This document shows positions 16,459 through 22,724 of a stretch of DNA of 22,724 nucleotides, one piece after another. Numbering within the stretch: the first letter of the stretch is position 1; each line of letters opens with the position of its first letter. The notes under the pieces were generated by a model. The model was not told the DNA's origin. It saw nothing but the letters and a program-made list of their open reading frames with translations, and did no database searches. Origin of the DNA: Planctomycetota bacterium (lineage in GTDB: Bacteria; Planctomycetota; Phycisphaerae; WQYP01); assembly GCA_021798635.1 (NCBI GenBank), contig JAJZGH010000048.1, forward strand, positions 1-22,724, read 5' to 3'. The position numbers were made by a program, and so were the translations under genes.

Positions 16459-17928
16459 TCAGGAATTGGTAAAGCCTTTCGGCTTGCGCGTGTGCCAGTC
16501 GTGATGTTTTTCGTACATGCGTGCCAGGCGCAACATGCGATGTTCGCTGAATGTCGGACCCAGTATCTGCAGGCCGATCGGCAGGCCGGAATTGGAAAAG
16601 CCGCAGGGAATATTCATTCCCGGGATGCCGGCAATGTTGCATGTTACCGTGAAGACATCGCACAAATACATCTGCAAAGGATCGCCGCTTTTGGCTCCCA
16701 ATTCAAACGCTACGGTGGGGGAGGTGGGGCACGCGATAAAATCGCACTTTTCAAACGCCTGGTCAAAATCCCGCTTGATCAACTGCCGCACCCGCAACGC
16801 CCGCAAATAATACGCATCGTAATAGCCGGAGGATAAGGCATACGTGCCCAGCATAATGCGACGCTGCACTTCCGGGCCGAAGCCCTCGGCCCGGCTGGCC
16901 GCGTACAGATCAAATAAATTCTCCGGCTTGGCTGTGCGATGGCCGTAATGCACGCCGTCATAACGGGAAAGATTGCTCGACGCTTCCGCCGGTGCAATGA
17001 CGTAATAGGCCGCGATGCCGTATTTCGTGTGCGGTAAATGAACGTCTACTACCGTGGCACCCTGGCTACGATAAAAATCAACCGCTTTGGCAATGGCACC
17101 GCTGACTTCCGGCTCAATGCCTTCACCGCTGAATTCGGCCGGCAGGCCGATGCGCACGCCCTCCAGCGGCTTATCCAAATCTGAAAGATAATCCGGCACC
17201 GGCTGCGGCCAACTGGTGCTGTCCAATGGATCATAACCCGCAATAACTTGCAGTAATAAAGCGGCATCTTCCACACAGCGAGTCATCGGCCCGATCTGAT
17301 CCAGCGAACTGGCAAATGCCACAAGGCCATAACGCGATACCAGACCATAAGTGGGTTTCAGGCCGACAATTCCGCACAGGGACGCGGGCTGCCGGATTGA
17401 TCCACCCGTGTCCGACCCCAGCGATGCGGCACACATCCGTGCGGCCGTGGCGGCAGCTGATCCACCGGATGATCCGCCTGGTACGCAGGTGGTGTTCCAG
17501 GGGTTATGACTTGGGCCGAAGGCGGAATTTTCCGTGGAGCTTCCCATGGCAAATTCATCAAGGTTGGTTTTGCCTAAAATCACCGCGCCCGCTTCCTCGA
17601 GCTTTTTGACCACTGTCGCGTCATACGGGCTGTGAAAATTTTTCAGCATTTTTGACGAACACGTGGTGGCTCCAAAGGTGGTGCACAGATTATCTTTTAT
17701 CGCAATAGGCACACCCGCCAGAAGTCCCGGCGGTTTGCCCGCGGCCATGGCCTGGTCAATGGCGGAAGCCCGCTGCAAGGCTCGATCCGCAAACACGGCG
17801 TTGTACGCGTGCAGTTGTCCATCTCTCTGGGCAATGGCGGATAAAGACGCCTGCGGCGCGGCGACGGCCGTGACTTCGCCGGCATTGATTTTATTGCGAA
17901 CTTCTAAAGCGCTTAACTCATTGATCAT
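16459..17928 (-). CDS. gatA: Glutamyl-tRNA(Gln)/aspartyl-tRNA(Asn) amidotransferase subunit A
   Basis: This 489-residue protein is full length for GatA, the amidase subunit that releases ammonia from glutamine and passes it to GatB. The amidase-signature catalytic triad is intact: Lys78 in GVPIAIKDN, the cis-serine Ser153 in GGSSGGSAAA, and the nucleophile Ser177 in GSDTGGSIRQP. The N-terminus MINELSALEVRNKINAGEVT is typical of the family. The ribosome-binding site is weak (GGA in ATGGACACG), so coupling to upstream translation may matter. The gene lies 75 bp after the small lipoprotein gene and 176 bp before the giant exported-protein gene on the same strand. Confidence 0.98.
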   Translation of the reverse strand: MINELSALEVRNKINAGEVTAVAAPQASLSAIAQRDGQLHAYNAVFADRALQRASAIDQAMAAGKPPGLLAGVPIAIKDNLCTTFGATTCSSKMLKNFHSPYDATVVKKLEEAGAVILGKTNLDEFAMGSSTENSAFGPSHNPWNTTCVPGGSSGGSAAATAARMCAASLGSDTGGSIRQPASLCGIVGLKPTYGLVSRYGLVAFASSLDQIGPMTRCVEDAALLLQVIAGYDPLDSTSWPQPVPDYLSDLDKPLEGVRIGLPAEFSGEGIEPEVSGAIAKAVDFYRSQGATVVDVHLPHTKYGIAAYYVIAPAEASSNLSRYDGVHYGHRTAKPENLFDLYAASRAEGFGPEVQRRIMLGTYALSSGYYDAYYLRALRVRQLIKRDFDQAFEKCDFIACPTSPTVAFELGAKSGDPLQMYLCDVFTVTCNIAGIPGMNIPCGFSNSGLPIGLQILGPTFSEHRMLRLARMYEKHHDWHTRKPKGFTNS

Positions 17929-18003
17929 TGAGCGTGTCCATAAACTTAAGCAGTGACCGATTCTTGAAAATATTTCCGCGAGCCGTTCGACGCAAAGAAC
18001 CCG

Positions 18004-18633
18004 TTACTGGCCGCTGGTATCCGGAGTCCAATGAATGGAACTTAAGATTTTTAGCGCCATCGTGCGAATCTGATCATTTGTCGCAATGGCTAATGCGTCC
18101 AGTTTATCACCGCCGCCTAAATGGGAAACAATCAATTCTGCAAATGGATTGCCGGAATTGGTGTAGCCGCTCCACTCGTGTGCGGCCAGGCCATTGAGGA
18201 TGAACGTGCGTTTGGTGCTGACATTAAATTTCAAACTGTTGCGGCAATTCCGGGCTACTTTCGCAGCCACAGTTAAGACGCAGAATGGCTTTTGATTCGC
18301 AGTTGGCCGACCGTTATACAGCAGATACTGCCGATATGTGGCTGTCGATTTTTTGAAGCTTGTGACGGTATAAGGAACGGTGAAACTGTAGGTGCCGGTA
18401 ACGGCGGGGGGCGGCAATTGGCCGGGCATGGCTGATCCCGAGGATATGCCGGATTCCCCGGATGCCCCGGCTTGGGCCGAAAATTCATGAACCGATATCA
18501 CATGATCCGTTAAATTTGCACGGTAACTGCTTTGCGGGTGCGCCAGCGGATTGTATCCCGCGCACCCCGACAGCAGCAACACCGAGAGTGCTGCCGAAAA
18601 AAAAGCCGAGTAACGAATTGCATACATATACAT
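18004..18633 (-). CDS. Small lipoprotein of unknown function, between gatC and gatA
   Basis: The family is not recognised. This 209-residue protein has a short signal peptide with lipobox L-L-S-G-C (Cys24 from the ATG at 18633), so it is probably anchored in a membrane. A Gly/Ser/Pro-rich linker at about 60-80 separates the N-terminus from a strand-rich C-terminal domain (TGTYSFTVPYTVTSF, RTFILNGLAAHEWSG) that ends SSIHWTPDTSG. The start is uncertain: ATGs at 18633 and 18627 are both possible, and GGGG at 18635-18638 is better spaced for 18627. It starts 45 bp after gatC and ends 75 bp before gatA, an unusual insertion in a gatCA series. Confidence 0.78.
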   Translation of the reverse strand: MYMYAIRYSAFFSAALSVLLLSGCAGYNPLAHPQSSYRANLTDHVISVHEFSAQAGASGESGISSGSAMPGQLPPPAVTGTYSFTVPYTVTSFKKSTATYRQYLLYNGRPTANQKPFCVLTVAAKVARNCRNSLKFNVSTKRTFILNGLAAHEWSGYTNSGNPFAELIVSHLGGGDKLDALAIATNDQIRTMALKILSSIHWTPDTSGQ

Positions 18634-18678
18634 AACCCCAATAAAAATAGCACTGTTCCCACGATCGCACGCCATCCC

Positions 18679-18990
18679 TCAACCGCCCCCCATGCCGGTA
18701 TCCAAAACTTTCGGCACGGTAAAAAACGCCCCAGCCTTACCGGGGGCGTTCGCCAGCACTTGTTCCACCGTCAGCGAAGCACGAATTTCATCCTCACGCA
18801 GCACGGAATGCAGCGGCAGGGGATGGGCCATTGGCTCCAGACCCTGTACGTCGGCTTCCTGCAATTGCCCCACATAATCCAGAATTGAGGAAATCTGTCG
18901 GCTTAGCCGCGGCACGTCGCTGTCGGCCAGTTTCAAGCGGGCCAATTGTGCCACGTGGCGAACCTGCGTTTCATTAAGCGTATCAGCCAT
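18679..18990 (-). CDS. gatC: Aspartyl/glutamyl-tRNA amidotransferase subunit C
   Basis: This 103-residue protein starts at the ATG at 18990 (MADTLNETQVRHVAQLARL), preceded on the minus strand by GGATGG. GatC is a small chaperone-like subunit that wraps around GatA and stabilises the GatAB complex. It shows the family features: an N-terminal helix VRHVAQLARLKL, then SSILDYVGQLQEADVQGLEPM, and the C-terminal FFTVPKVLD. A longer in-frame reading back to 19065 passes through the hairpin described below and is not preferred. It is the first gene of the gatC-lipoprotein-gatA-giant-gatB-gluzincin series and lies 177 bp after rpmB. Confidence 0.95.
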   Translation of the reverse strand: MADTLNETQVRHVAQLARLKLADSDVPRLSRQISSILDYVGQLQEADVQGLEPMAHPLPLHSVLREDEIRASLTVEQVLANAPGKAGAFFTVPKVLDTGMGGG

Positions 18991-19014
18991 AGTTACACCA
19001 TCCAAAACAAATAC

Positions 19015-19073
19015 GAGGCCTTCTTCGTGCTCTGTCACGCCTACAAAGTAGGATTGACAGAGCACGAGGCCTC
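19015..19073 (-). repeat. Long imperfect hairpin in the predicted gatC 5-prime untranslated region
   Basis: The right arm TGACAGAGCACGAGGCCTC (19055-19073) pairs with the left arm at 19015-19037, which is its complement except for a four-base bulge. The loop contains a further perfect stem, CCTAC-AAA-GTAGG (19040-19052). The whole 59-nt structure starts at the expected transcription start of the TATAAT promoter just beside it and ends 24 nt before the gatC ATG. It could be an mRNA-stabilising or regulatory leader, or a small mobile inverted repeat. Confidence 0.65.
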
Positions 19074-19091
19074 ATATTATACGGATAATAT
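19074..19091 (-). promoter_or_regulatory. Perfect -10 box inside an 18-bp palindrome, gatC promoter/operator candidate
   Basis: ATATTAT (19074-19080) and ATAATAT (19085-19091) are perfect inverted arms around four bases. On the minus strand this contains TATAAT at 19081-19076, an exact -10 consensus. No good -35 hexamer is found at 16-18 bp, so an activator or the palindrome-binding protein may be needed. The predicted start point is near 19069-19070, at the base of the hairpin above. Confidence 0.5.
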
Positions 19092-19149
19092 TTATTTTAT
19101 GGGACTTTTCCACCTTCGGCACGGCGAATCCGAGCGCATAACCGTACTC

Positions 19150-19177
19150 AAAAAGGTCGAAACCGCCTCAGGCGGCT
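19150..19177 (-). terminator. Candidate rho-independent terminator of rpmB
   Basis: On the minus strand AGCCGCC-TGA-GGCGGTT forms a stem of seven pairs including one G-U, with the rpmB stop codon TGA as the loop (19161-19177). A run of five T follows six bases later (19154-19150). The distance to the T-run makes it imperfect. Confidence 0.35.
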
Positions 19178-19443
19178 GCGGCCTGTGCCGGCTTGCGATA
19201 CACAAACCGCCGGGCCACGCGTTTGGTCACCAGACCGGTTTTCAACGCCTTGGCCGACGCCCAGACACGGGCCGGTTTGCCATCGATGAGCACACGGACT
19301 TTTTGCAGATTCGGCTTGAATTTACGAGATGATCTGCCCGTAATCTTAATACCAACGCCACCGAGGTATTTGGCCTTACCACGATACGTGCACTGACGGC
19401 CAATACGCGTTTTCCGACCGGTATAATGACAAACATGAGGCAT
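19168..19443 (-). CDS. rpmB: 50S ribosomal protein L28
   Basis: This 91-residue basic protein matches bacterial L28, a structural protein of the large ribosomal subunit. The N-terminus [15 protein letters not shown], the [15 protein letters not shown] segment, [12 protein letters not shown], and the [11 protein letters not shown] core near residues 61-71 follow the family order. The [13 protein letters not shown] insertion resembles L28 of planctomycete-type bacteria. GGAG at 19452-19455 lies 8 nt before the ATG. A promoter is visible upstream and a weak terminator overlaps the stop, so it is probably mostly monocistronic, with possible read-through into gatC. Confidence 0.95.
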   Translation of the reverse strand: MPHVCHYTGRKTRIGRQCTYRGKAKYLGGVGIKITGRSSRKFKPNLQKVRVLIDGKPARVWASAKALKTGLVTKRVARRFVYRKPAQAAAA

Positions 19444-19480
19444 AATTCAAACTCCAATTCAGGTTCATTCCAGACCCATA

Positions 19481-19508
19481 AGTATATAAAAACCCCGTAA
19501 AATTACAA
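19481..19508 (-). promoter_or_regulatory. Candidate sigma-70 promoter of rpmB
   Basis: On the minus strand TTGTAA (19508-19503) and TATACT (19486-19481) are spaced 16 bp, with four of six and five of six consensus bases. The implied start near 19474 leaves a leader of about 30 nt with a good GGAG ribosome-binding site. Confidence 0.55.
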
Positions 19509-19630
19509 GCTGTCGAACATCCGGCAAAAAATCAAAAATCAAGGCATGGCAATCGTTCCTGGCGAATGGACAATCGCGGGGAACCTTACGAGTACTCGGA
19601 CAGACTCCTTGGGCTTTGACCCTTACGGGA

Positions 19631-20068
19631 TTACCGCGCTACCGCGGCGCGCACGGGGCGACCACCGCTTTTTCCGTTTCGGCGGGCCGCAGCGCGTTTC
19701 GCATTGCTGCGCGAACGACCGCCTTTGCGACCGATTTTTGCCATCCATTTTACAGAACCGAAAATCCCGGTCAGCAGTCCGGAAACCTCATGATCAATAT
19801 TGAGCATCGGCCAATGCAATCCGGTACCAGGCCCGGTAATTTGAACGATGCTTAACTGTTCCGCCGTGGCATGCTCAAGCCCCTGTAATAATTGCGGAGG
19901 CAACAACAACACCGCCCCGTTGGATAGCTCTACGACCAGTTGGTTGGTTCCATTTTTGTAGGCGACGTGAACAGCGTGCGGCGGCCACACGCCGTGGGCG
20001 CTAAGCGCTATCGCGGATTCGATCCGCCGGTCGCTGGTGACAATTTTTGCTGTCGTTTTGCTATTCAT
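19631..20068 (-). CDS. DUF2442-family protein with basic C-terminal tail
   Basis: This 145-residue protein starts at the ATG at 20068, with GGGAG 10 nt upstream. The central region LVVELSNGAVLLLPPQLLQGLEHATAEQL, followed by GTGLHWPMLNIDHEVSGLL (about 44-99), matches the DUF2442 pattern, a small beta-rich domain often found in toxin-antitoxin-like or accessory loci. The C-terminus (KWMAKIGRKGGRSRSNAKRAAARRNGKSGGRP, about 107-138) is strongly basic and AT-hook-like, a tail seen on a subset of DUF2442 proteins, suggesting nucleic-acid binding. The DUF4160 gene that often accompanies DUF2442 was not found. The same frame stays open back to a GTG at 20299, but that extension has no recognisable content or ribosome-binding site. 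Confidence 0.75.
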   Translation of the reverse strand: MNSKTTAKIVTSDRRIESAIALSAHGVWPPHAVHVAYKNGTNQLVVELSNGAVLLLPPQLLQGLEHATAEQLSIVQITGPGTGLHWPMLNIDHEVSGLLTGIFGSVKWMAKIGRKGGRSRSNAKRAAARRNGKSGGRPVRAAVAR

Positions 20069-20447
20069 CGTGCATCTGCTCCCAGGCGTCAACGAGGAGG
20101 TCAAAACCGTCACCATCACGGGATCGTAACCGAAGGGCGGTTGGGTTAGCAACAGATCGGTATGGCAATCCACTCTCTCCAAAAAAATTCGGGCCATGCC
20201 CCGTTCAGACTGCACTCCGACTGGGCGTGCAACCATCTCGGAATCCAGCAACGCCATCCATGTCTGACCTGGGCACAGAGTGGTAATATTAATGGGCACC
20301 GGGGGCCGCTGGCATCACCCTCTATAAATTGACTCCGCCGGCGGTGGTATAGCATCTAACCGTGAATTCCATGATAACATTATGTCGGCCGGCGGGCGGC
20401 GGTCAGTTTGCCCGACCAGTCAAACGGAATAAGATGGCTGAAAGAAT
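20069..20447. other. 379-bp divergent region without a convincing gene
   Basis: This stretch separates the DUF2442 gene (minus) from the AlbA-type gene (plus). The minus-strand frame continuous with DUF2442 stays open for 77 codons (20299-20069) but shows no family resemblance. GC palindromes such as CCGCCGGCGG (20335-20344) and an AT-rich patch with TAATATTA are present. A five-codon reading frame ATG GCT GAA AGA ATA TGA (20434-20451) overlaps the start of the next gene by ATGA and could be a leader peptide. No promoter of good quality was found for either gene. Confidence 0.4.
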
Positions 20448-22025
20448 ATGACAATCGCCGAACTTAAAAAGCTGCTCAAGGCAGGAGAATGGAACGATAT
20501 TGAGTTCAAAGAAGCGCGTATGGACGTTCCGAAGTCCGCTTTTGAGACGGTGTCCGCCTTCGTCAACACCCACGGCGGTCGCCTGGTCTTCGGCGTAGCC
20601 CAGCGCGGCGAATCGTACGAAATCACCGGTGTTGAAAAGCCGGAGAAGGTTCAGAACGATTTTCTCTCGGTGTTGCACGCGGACGCCAAGATCAATCATG
20701 ATGTTTTAGTGACCGAGCAGAAACTGCCTATAGACGGCAAGATGGTTCTGGTTTTTCAGATTGCAGAGAACGGGCGAACGCGCAAGCCGGTTTATCTCGA
20801 CGGCGACATCCGGCGCACTTTCCTGCGCAAAGGCGGCGGCGACTACAAGGCCCAGATGCAGGACATCGAACGAATGCTGCGGGACTCCGCCGTTGACCGG
20901 TGGGATGGCCAGCTGTTCGACCGCGTTGCGTTCAAGCAAGCCTTTGACGTCAGTACCTTGGGCTGGTACCGGAATCGATTTCATCAAGTCAATACCGGCT
21001 TCGATGCCAGGCAGTCGGATCGCGATTTTCTGTACCACTGGGGCTTTCTGATCAAACAAAATAAGCGTTTCCTACCGACGCGTGCGGCCATCATGCTCTT
21101 CGGATCGTCGCTGGCTGTGCATCAGCTTATTCCCCGCCCGACGTTGGATGTGCAATTCCTTGGATATTCCACGGGCGATGCTCTGCCGGAGACACGCTGG
21201 ATCGATCGGATTGTCTGCGAAGACAACATAATCCAGGCATGGGAACAACTGGTCACCAAATATCGTTTCTTTATGCCAAAACCGTTTCGGGATATTGACC
21301 CCGTTACGCTTGGCCGGCGCGATGATCCGCCCGGATTCCGGGTCTTTCGTGAGGCTGCGGTCAACTTGCTCATCCACCAGGATTATGGCGATCATTCGCG
21401 CAAGGGCGTCATTAAATTCTTCCGCGATGGAATCCAGTTCTGGAATCCGGGTGATGTATTCGGCGATGATTTACGCCTCTGGGAGCCTGGGGAGAAGGAA
21501 GTTCGCAATCCATCCATTGCCATGGCCCTGCGGAGGATTGCCATGTGCGAACAGGCCGGTACCGGCTTGCGTATGATGCGCGAATCATGGCGGAAACTGG
21601 GTCATCCAGCGCCCCATTACAAAAACGACCGGGCCGGAAAAGCATTTGAGTTTTTCATTCCCGAGTTGGATAAGGAAGTGGACATGGCATCGGATTTGGT
21701 GAAGGCCATGTTCGGGGACTCTTCACAGCCTAAGGCCCAAGTCGAGGCCCAAGAGGCCCAAGTCGAGGCCCAAGTCAAGTTGTCCAGATGGCAGCTCGAT
21801 GTTTTGTCCGCCTGTTCCGCGGGCGAAAAAACAGCGCGGGAACTTATAGTGGTTGCGGGCTATCGGAGTCGAACGGGTAACTTCAAGAAGGGCCTTCAGC
21901 GCCTTGTAGATGAAAGTTTCCTGGAGCCGACGCTGCCCGACAAGCCCAACAGCCGCCTCCAGAAATATCGGCTCACCGCTGCAGGACGCCAGACATTATC
22001 CGCGCGCAGTGGATCTATGCAGTGA
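20448..22025 (+). CDS. Schlafen AlbA-2 / GHKL ATP-binding transcriptional-regulator-like protein
   Basis: This 525-residue protein has a Schlafen-type AlbA_2 domain at the N-terminus (about 15-130: NDIEFKEAR, AFVNTHGGRLVFGV, RRTFLRKGG). A middle region follows, then a HATPase_c_4-like GHKL fold at about 298-405 (FREAAVNLLIHQDYGDHSRKG as N-box, FWNPGDVF, NPSIAMALRRI, EQAGTGLRMM). The C-terminus is a winged-helix-like domain (about 447-515). This is the architecture of COG2865-type predicted regulators. Residues 429-444 are a Lys/Ala/Gln/Val/Glu repeat encoded by near-identical 12-bp units. Related proteins occur in genomic islands and defence-associated loci; the activity here is unknown. The ATG overlaps the stop of a tiny upstream frame, and the ribosome-binding site is weak. 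A macro-domain gene follows 69 bp later. Confidence 0.82.
   Translation: MTIAELKKLLKAGEWNDIEFKEARMDVPKSAFETVSAFVNTHGGRLVFGVAQRGESYEITGVEKPEKVQNDFLSVLHADAKINHDVLVTEQKLPIDGKMVLVFQIAENGRTRKPVYLDGDIRRTFLRKGGGDYKAQMQDIERMLRDSAVDRWDGQLFDRVAFKQAFDVSTLGWYRNRFHQVNTGFDARQSDRDFLYHWGFLIKQNKRFLPTRAAIMLFGSSLAVHQLIPRPTLDVQFLGYSTGDALPETRWIDRIVCEDNIIQAWEQLVTKYRFFMPKPFRDIDPVTLGRRDDPPGFRVFREAAVNLLIHQDYGDHSRKGVIKFFRDGIQFWNPGDVFGDDLRLWEPGEKEVRNPSIAMALRRIAMCEQAGTGLRMMRESWRKLGHPAPHYKNDRAGKAFEFFIPELDKEVDMASDLVKAMFGDSSQPKAQVEAQEAQVEAQVKLSRWQLDVLSACSAGEKTARELIVVAGYRSRTGNFKKGLQRLVDESFLEPTLPDKPNSRLQKYRLTAAGRQTLSARSGSMQ
21734..21778 (+). repeat. In-frame tandem repeat within the AlbA-type gene
   Basis: Four tandem units run GGCCCAAGTCGA, GGCCCAAGA, GGCCCAAGTCGA, GGCCCAAGTCAA (12, 9, 12 and 12 bp). 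All keep the reading frame and encode an Ala-Gln-Val-Glu-type linker between the ATP-binding and winged-helix domains. Copy number could vary between strains without breaking the gene. Confidence 0.85.
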
Positions 22026-22094
22026 TAGCCGGTTTTTTCGCGCCCCTAAAATTACATCACTGGATCGTATAGACTTTGTGTACCCTTCGCGACT

Positions 22095-22577
22095 ATGCTT
22101 TTCTTCACGAGGCCCGAAATTGTAGATGGAGACTTGCTGGACCAGGATGTGGACGTGATCGTCAACCCTTGGAACCGTAACCTCATTCCTTGGTGGCTAC
22201 TGGTTCCCCAAGGGGTGTCGGGGGCGATCAAAAAGCGCGGCGGAACGGCACCGTTTAAGGAACTGGCCCGGCACGGAGCCATGCCGCTGGGCAGTGCGGT
22301 GATCACCAATTCCGGGCGGCTGCCCTTCCAAGGCATCATCCATGTTGCCGGAATCAACATGGCGTGGTTTGCCACACGCCGCTCGATTCAGGGTTCTGTA
22401 AGGTCGGCGATGCAGATCGTGAAAGAGCGCGGTTTTGCTTCGGTAGGATTTCCGATCATCGGTGCTGGCTCAGGCAATCGGGGCCGCGAAACAGCGGAGC
22501 AGTCTATGCTGGCAACGTTTTCGGATCTGCAATCTGATGCGAGGGTGGTATTAGTGCGGTACAGAAGATTCGCATGA
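22095..22577 (+). CDS. Macro-domain protein (predicted ADP-ribose binding or hydrolase)
   Basis: This 160-residue single-domain protein fits the macro fold. The substrate-binding elements are visible: VDVIVNPWNRN (19-29, with Asn24 where VNAAN-type proteins place the binding Asn), the GVSGAIKKRGG loop (40-50), PLGSAVITNSG (64-74), IIHVAGI (81-87), and FPIIGAGSGNRG (119-130). Macro domains bind ADP-ribose and can remove it from proteins or nucleic acids. The IPWWLLVPQGVSGAI segment is shared with a subgroup of small bacterial macro proteins. No good ribosome-binding site precedes the ATG at 22095, so the start is somewhat uncertain. It lies 69 bp after the AlbA-type gene and is probably expressed with it. 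Confidence 0.85.
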   Translation: MLFFTRPEIVDGDLLDQDVDVIVNPWNRNLIPWWLLVPQGVSGAIKKRGGTAPFKELARHGAMPLGSAVITNSGRLPFQGIIHVAGINMAWFATRRSIQGSVRSAMQIVKERGFASVGFPIIGAGSGNRGRETAEQSMLATFSDLQSDARVVLVRYRRFA

Positions 22578-22606
22578 CCCTCCGGCAAAATCGGAAGGTG
22601 ATTTGA

Positions 22607-22724
22607 ATAAACTGTCTTGATTGGGCGCAAGGCAGCCGCGACGAAATGTTAACCAAGCTGATGGTCCATCCCAAAAGACCCGGAAGATTTGAGCCGCGCG
22701 TGCGCAAGCGCCGCCGTAATGGCT
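22607..22724 (+). pseudogene. Remnant of a transposase C-terminus (IS4-type), running off the window
   Basis: A plus-strand frame open from 22607 to the window edge reads INCLDWAQGSRDE, MLTKLMVHPKRPGRFEP and RVRKRRRNG. The RPGRxEPRxxKRR pattern is typical of the extreme C-terminus of IS4-family transposases. The frame is preceded by an in-frame TGA at 22604-22606, and no upstream catalytic part is present in the window. It is therefore either a truncated remnant or the start of a displaced fragment. The end of the protein lies outside the window, so terminal repeats could not be checked. Confidence 0.5.

Noticed and set aside
16363..16836. 157-codon plus-strand frame opposite the end of gatA and the nested hairpin
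   Set aside because: Antisense to the conserved gatA C-terminus; no ribosome-binding site or recognisable domain.
18991..19065. N-terminal extension of gatC through the hairpin
   Set aside because: GatC proteins start near MADTLNETQ, and the extension simply reads through an inverted repeat.
19589..19598. 10-bp palindrome CGAGTACTCG downstream of the DUF2442 gene
   Set aside because: Isolated and short, with no T-run or partner site; expected by chance at this window size.
22052..22375. 107-codon minus-strand frame over the macro gene
   Set aside because: Antisense to a clear macro domain; no family features.
1..22724. CRISPR arrays, tRNA or rRNA genes
   Set aside because: No regularly spaced repeats were seen, and no T-loop-like GGTTCRANNCC element within a tRNA-sized fold was found on reading both strands by eye.

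Overview
The window reads as a piece of chromosome from a Gram-negative-type, medium-GC bacterium, most probably a member of the Planctomycetota (Phycisphaerae-like). This is inferred from the combination of a secreted HEXXH protein resembling DUF1570, several very large exported proteins of no known family, split type II secretion/type IV pilus-like genes with two GspF paralogues, gat genes separated by unrelated genes, and an L28 protein starting MPHVCHYTG. No rRNA or tRNA gene was found, so the assignment rests on protein style alone.

Left part, + strand (1-4542): the end of a GspE/PilB-type ATPase, two successive GspF-like inner-membrane proteins, and three small pilin-like proteins joined by ATGA stop/start overlaps. 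This is an assembly-platform and minor-pseudopilin operon. It is followed, behind its own candidate promoter, by a 570-residue alanine-rich predicted lipoprotein with no recognised family (4701-6413).

Middle, - strand (6700-9638): galM (aldose 1-epimerase), an exported thioredoxin-type glutathione peroxidase and a membrane glycosyltransferase of the ceramide-glucosyltransferase/HpnI type. They are closely spaced and probably co-transcribed.

Centre to right, - strand (9856-19443): rpmB (ribosomal protein L28), then a long array in transcription order: gatC, a small lipoprotein, gatA, a 1203-residue exported protein made of two homologous halves, gatB, and a secreted gluzincin-like protein. 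The GatCAB amidotransferase genes make Gln-tRNA(Gln) and/or Asn-tRNA(Asn), and they are interleaved with three envelope or secreted genes. A perfect TATAAT inside an 18-bp palindrome, followed at the expected transcription start by a long imperfect hairpin, lies just upstream of gatC. A second nested hairpin lies between gatA and the giant gene.

Right end (19631-22724): a DUF2442 protein on the - strand, a 379-bp stretch without a convincing gene, then on the + strand a Schlafen-AlbA/GHKL-type regulator with an in-frame tandem repeat, a macro-domain protein and what looks like the C-terminal end of an IS4-type transposase running off the window. This end looks like an accessory, horizontally acquired patch. 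No CRISPR array, tRNA or complete insertion sequence was seen.
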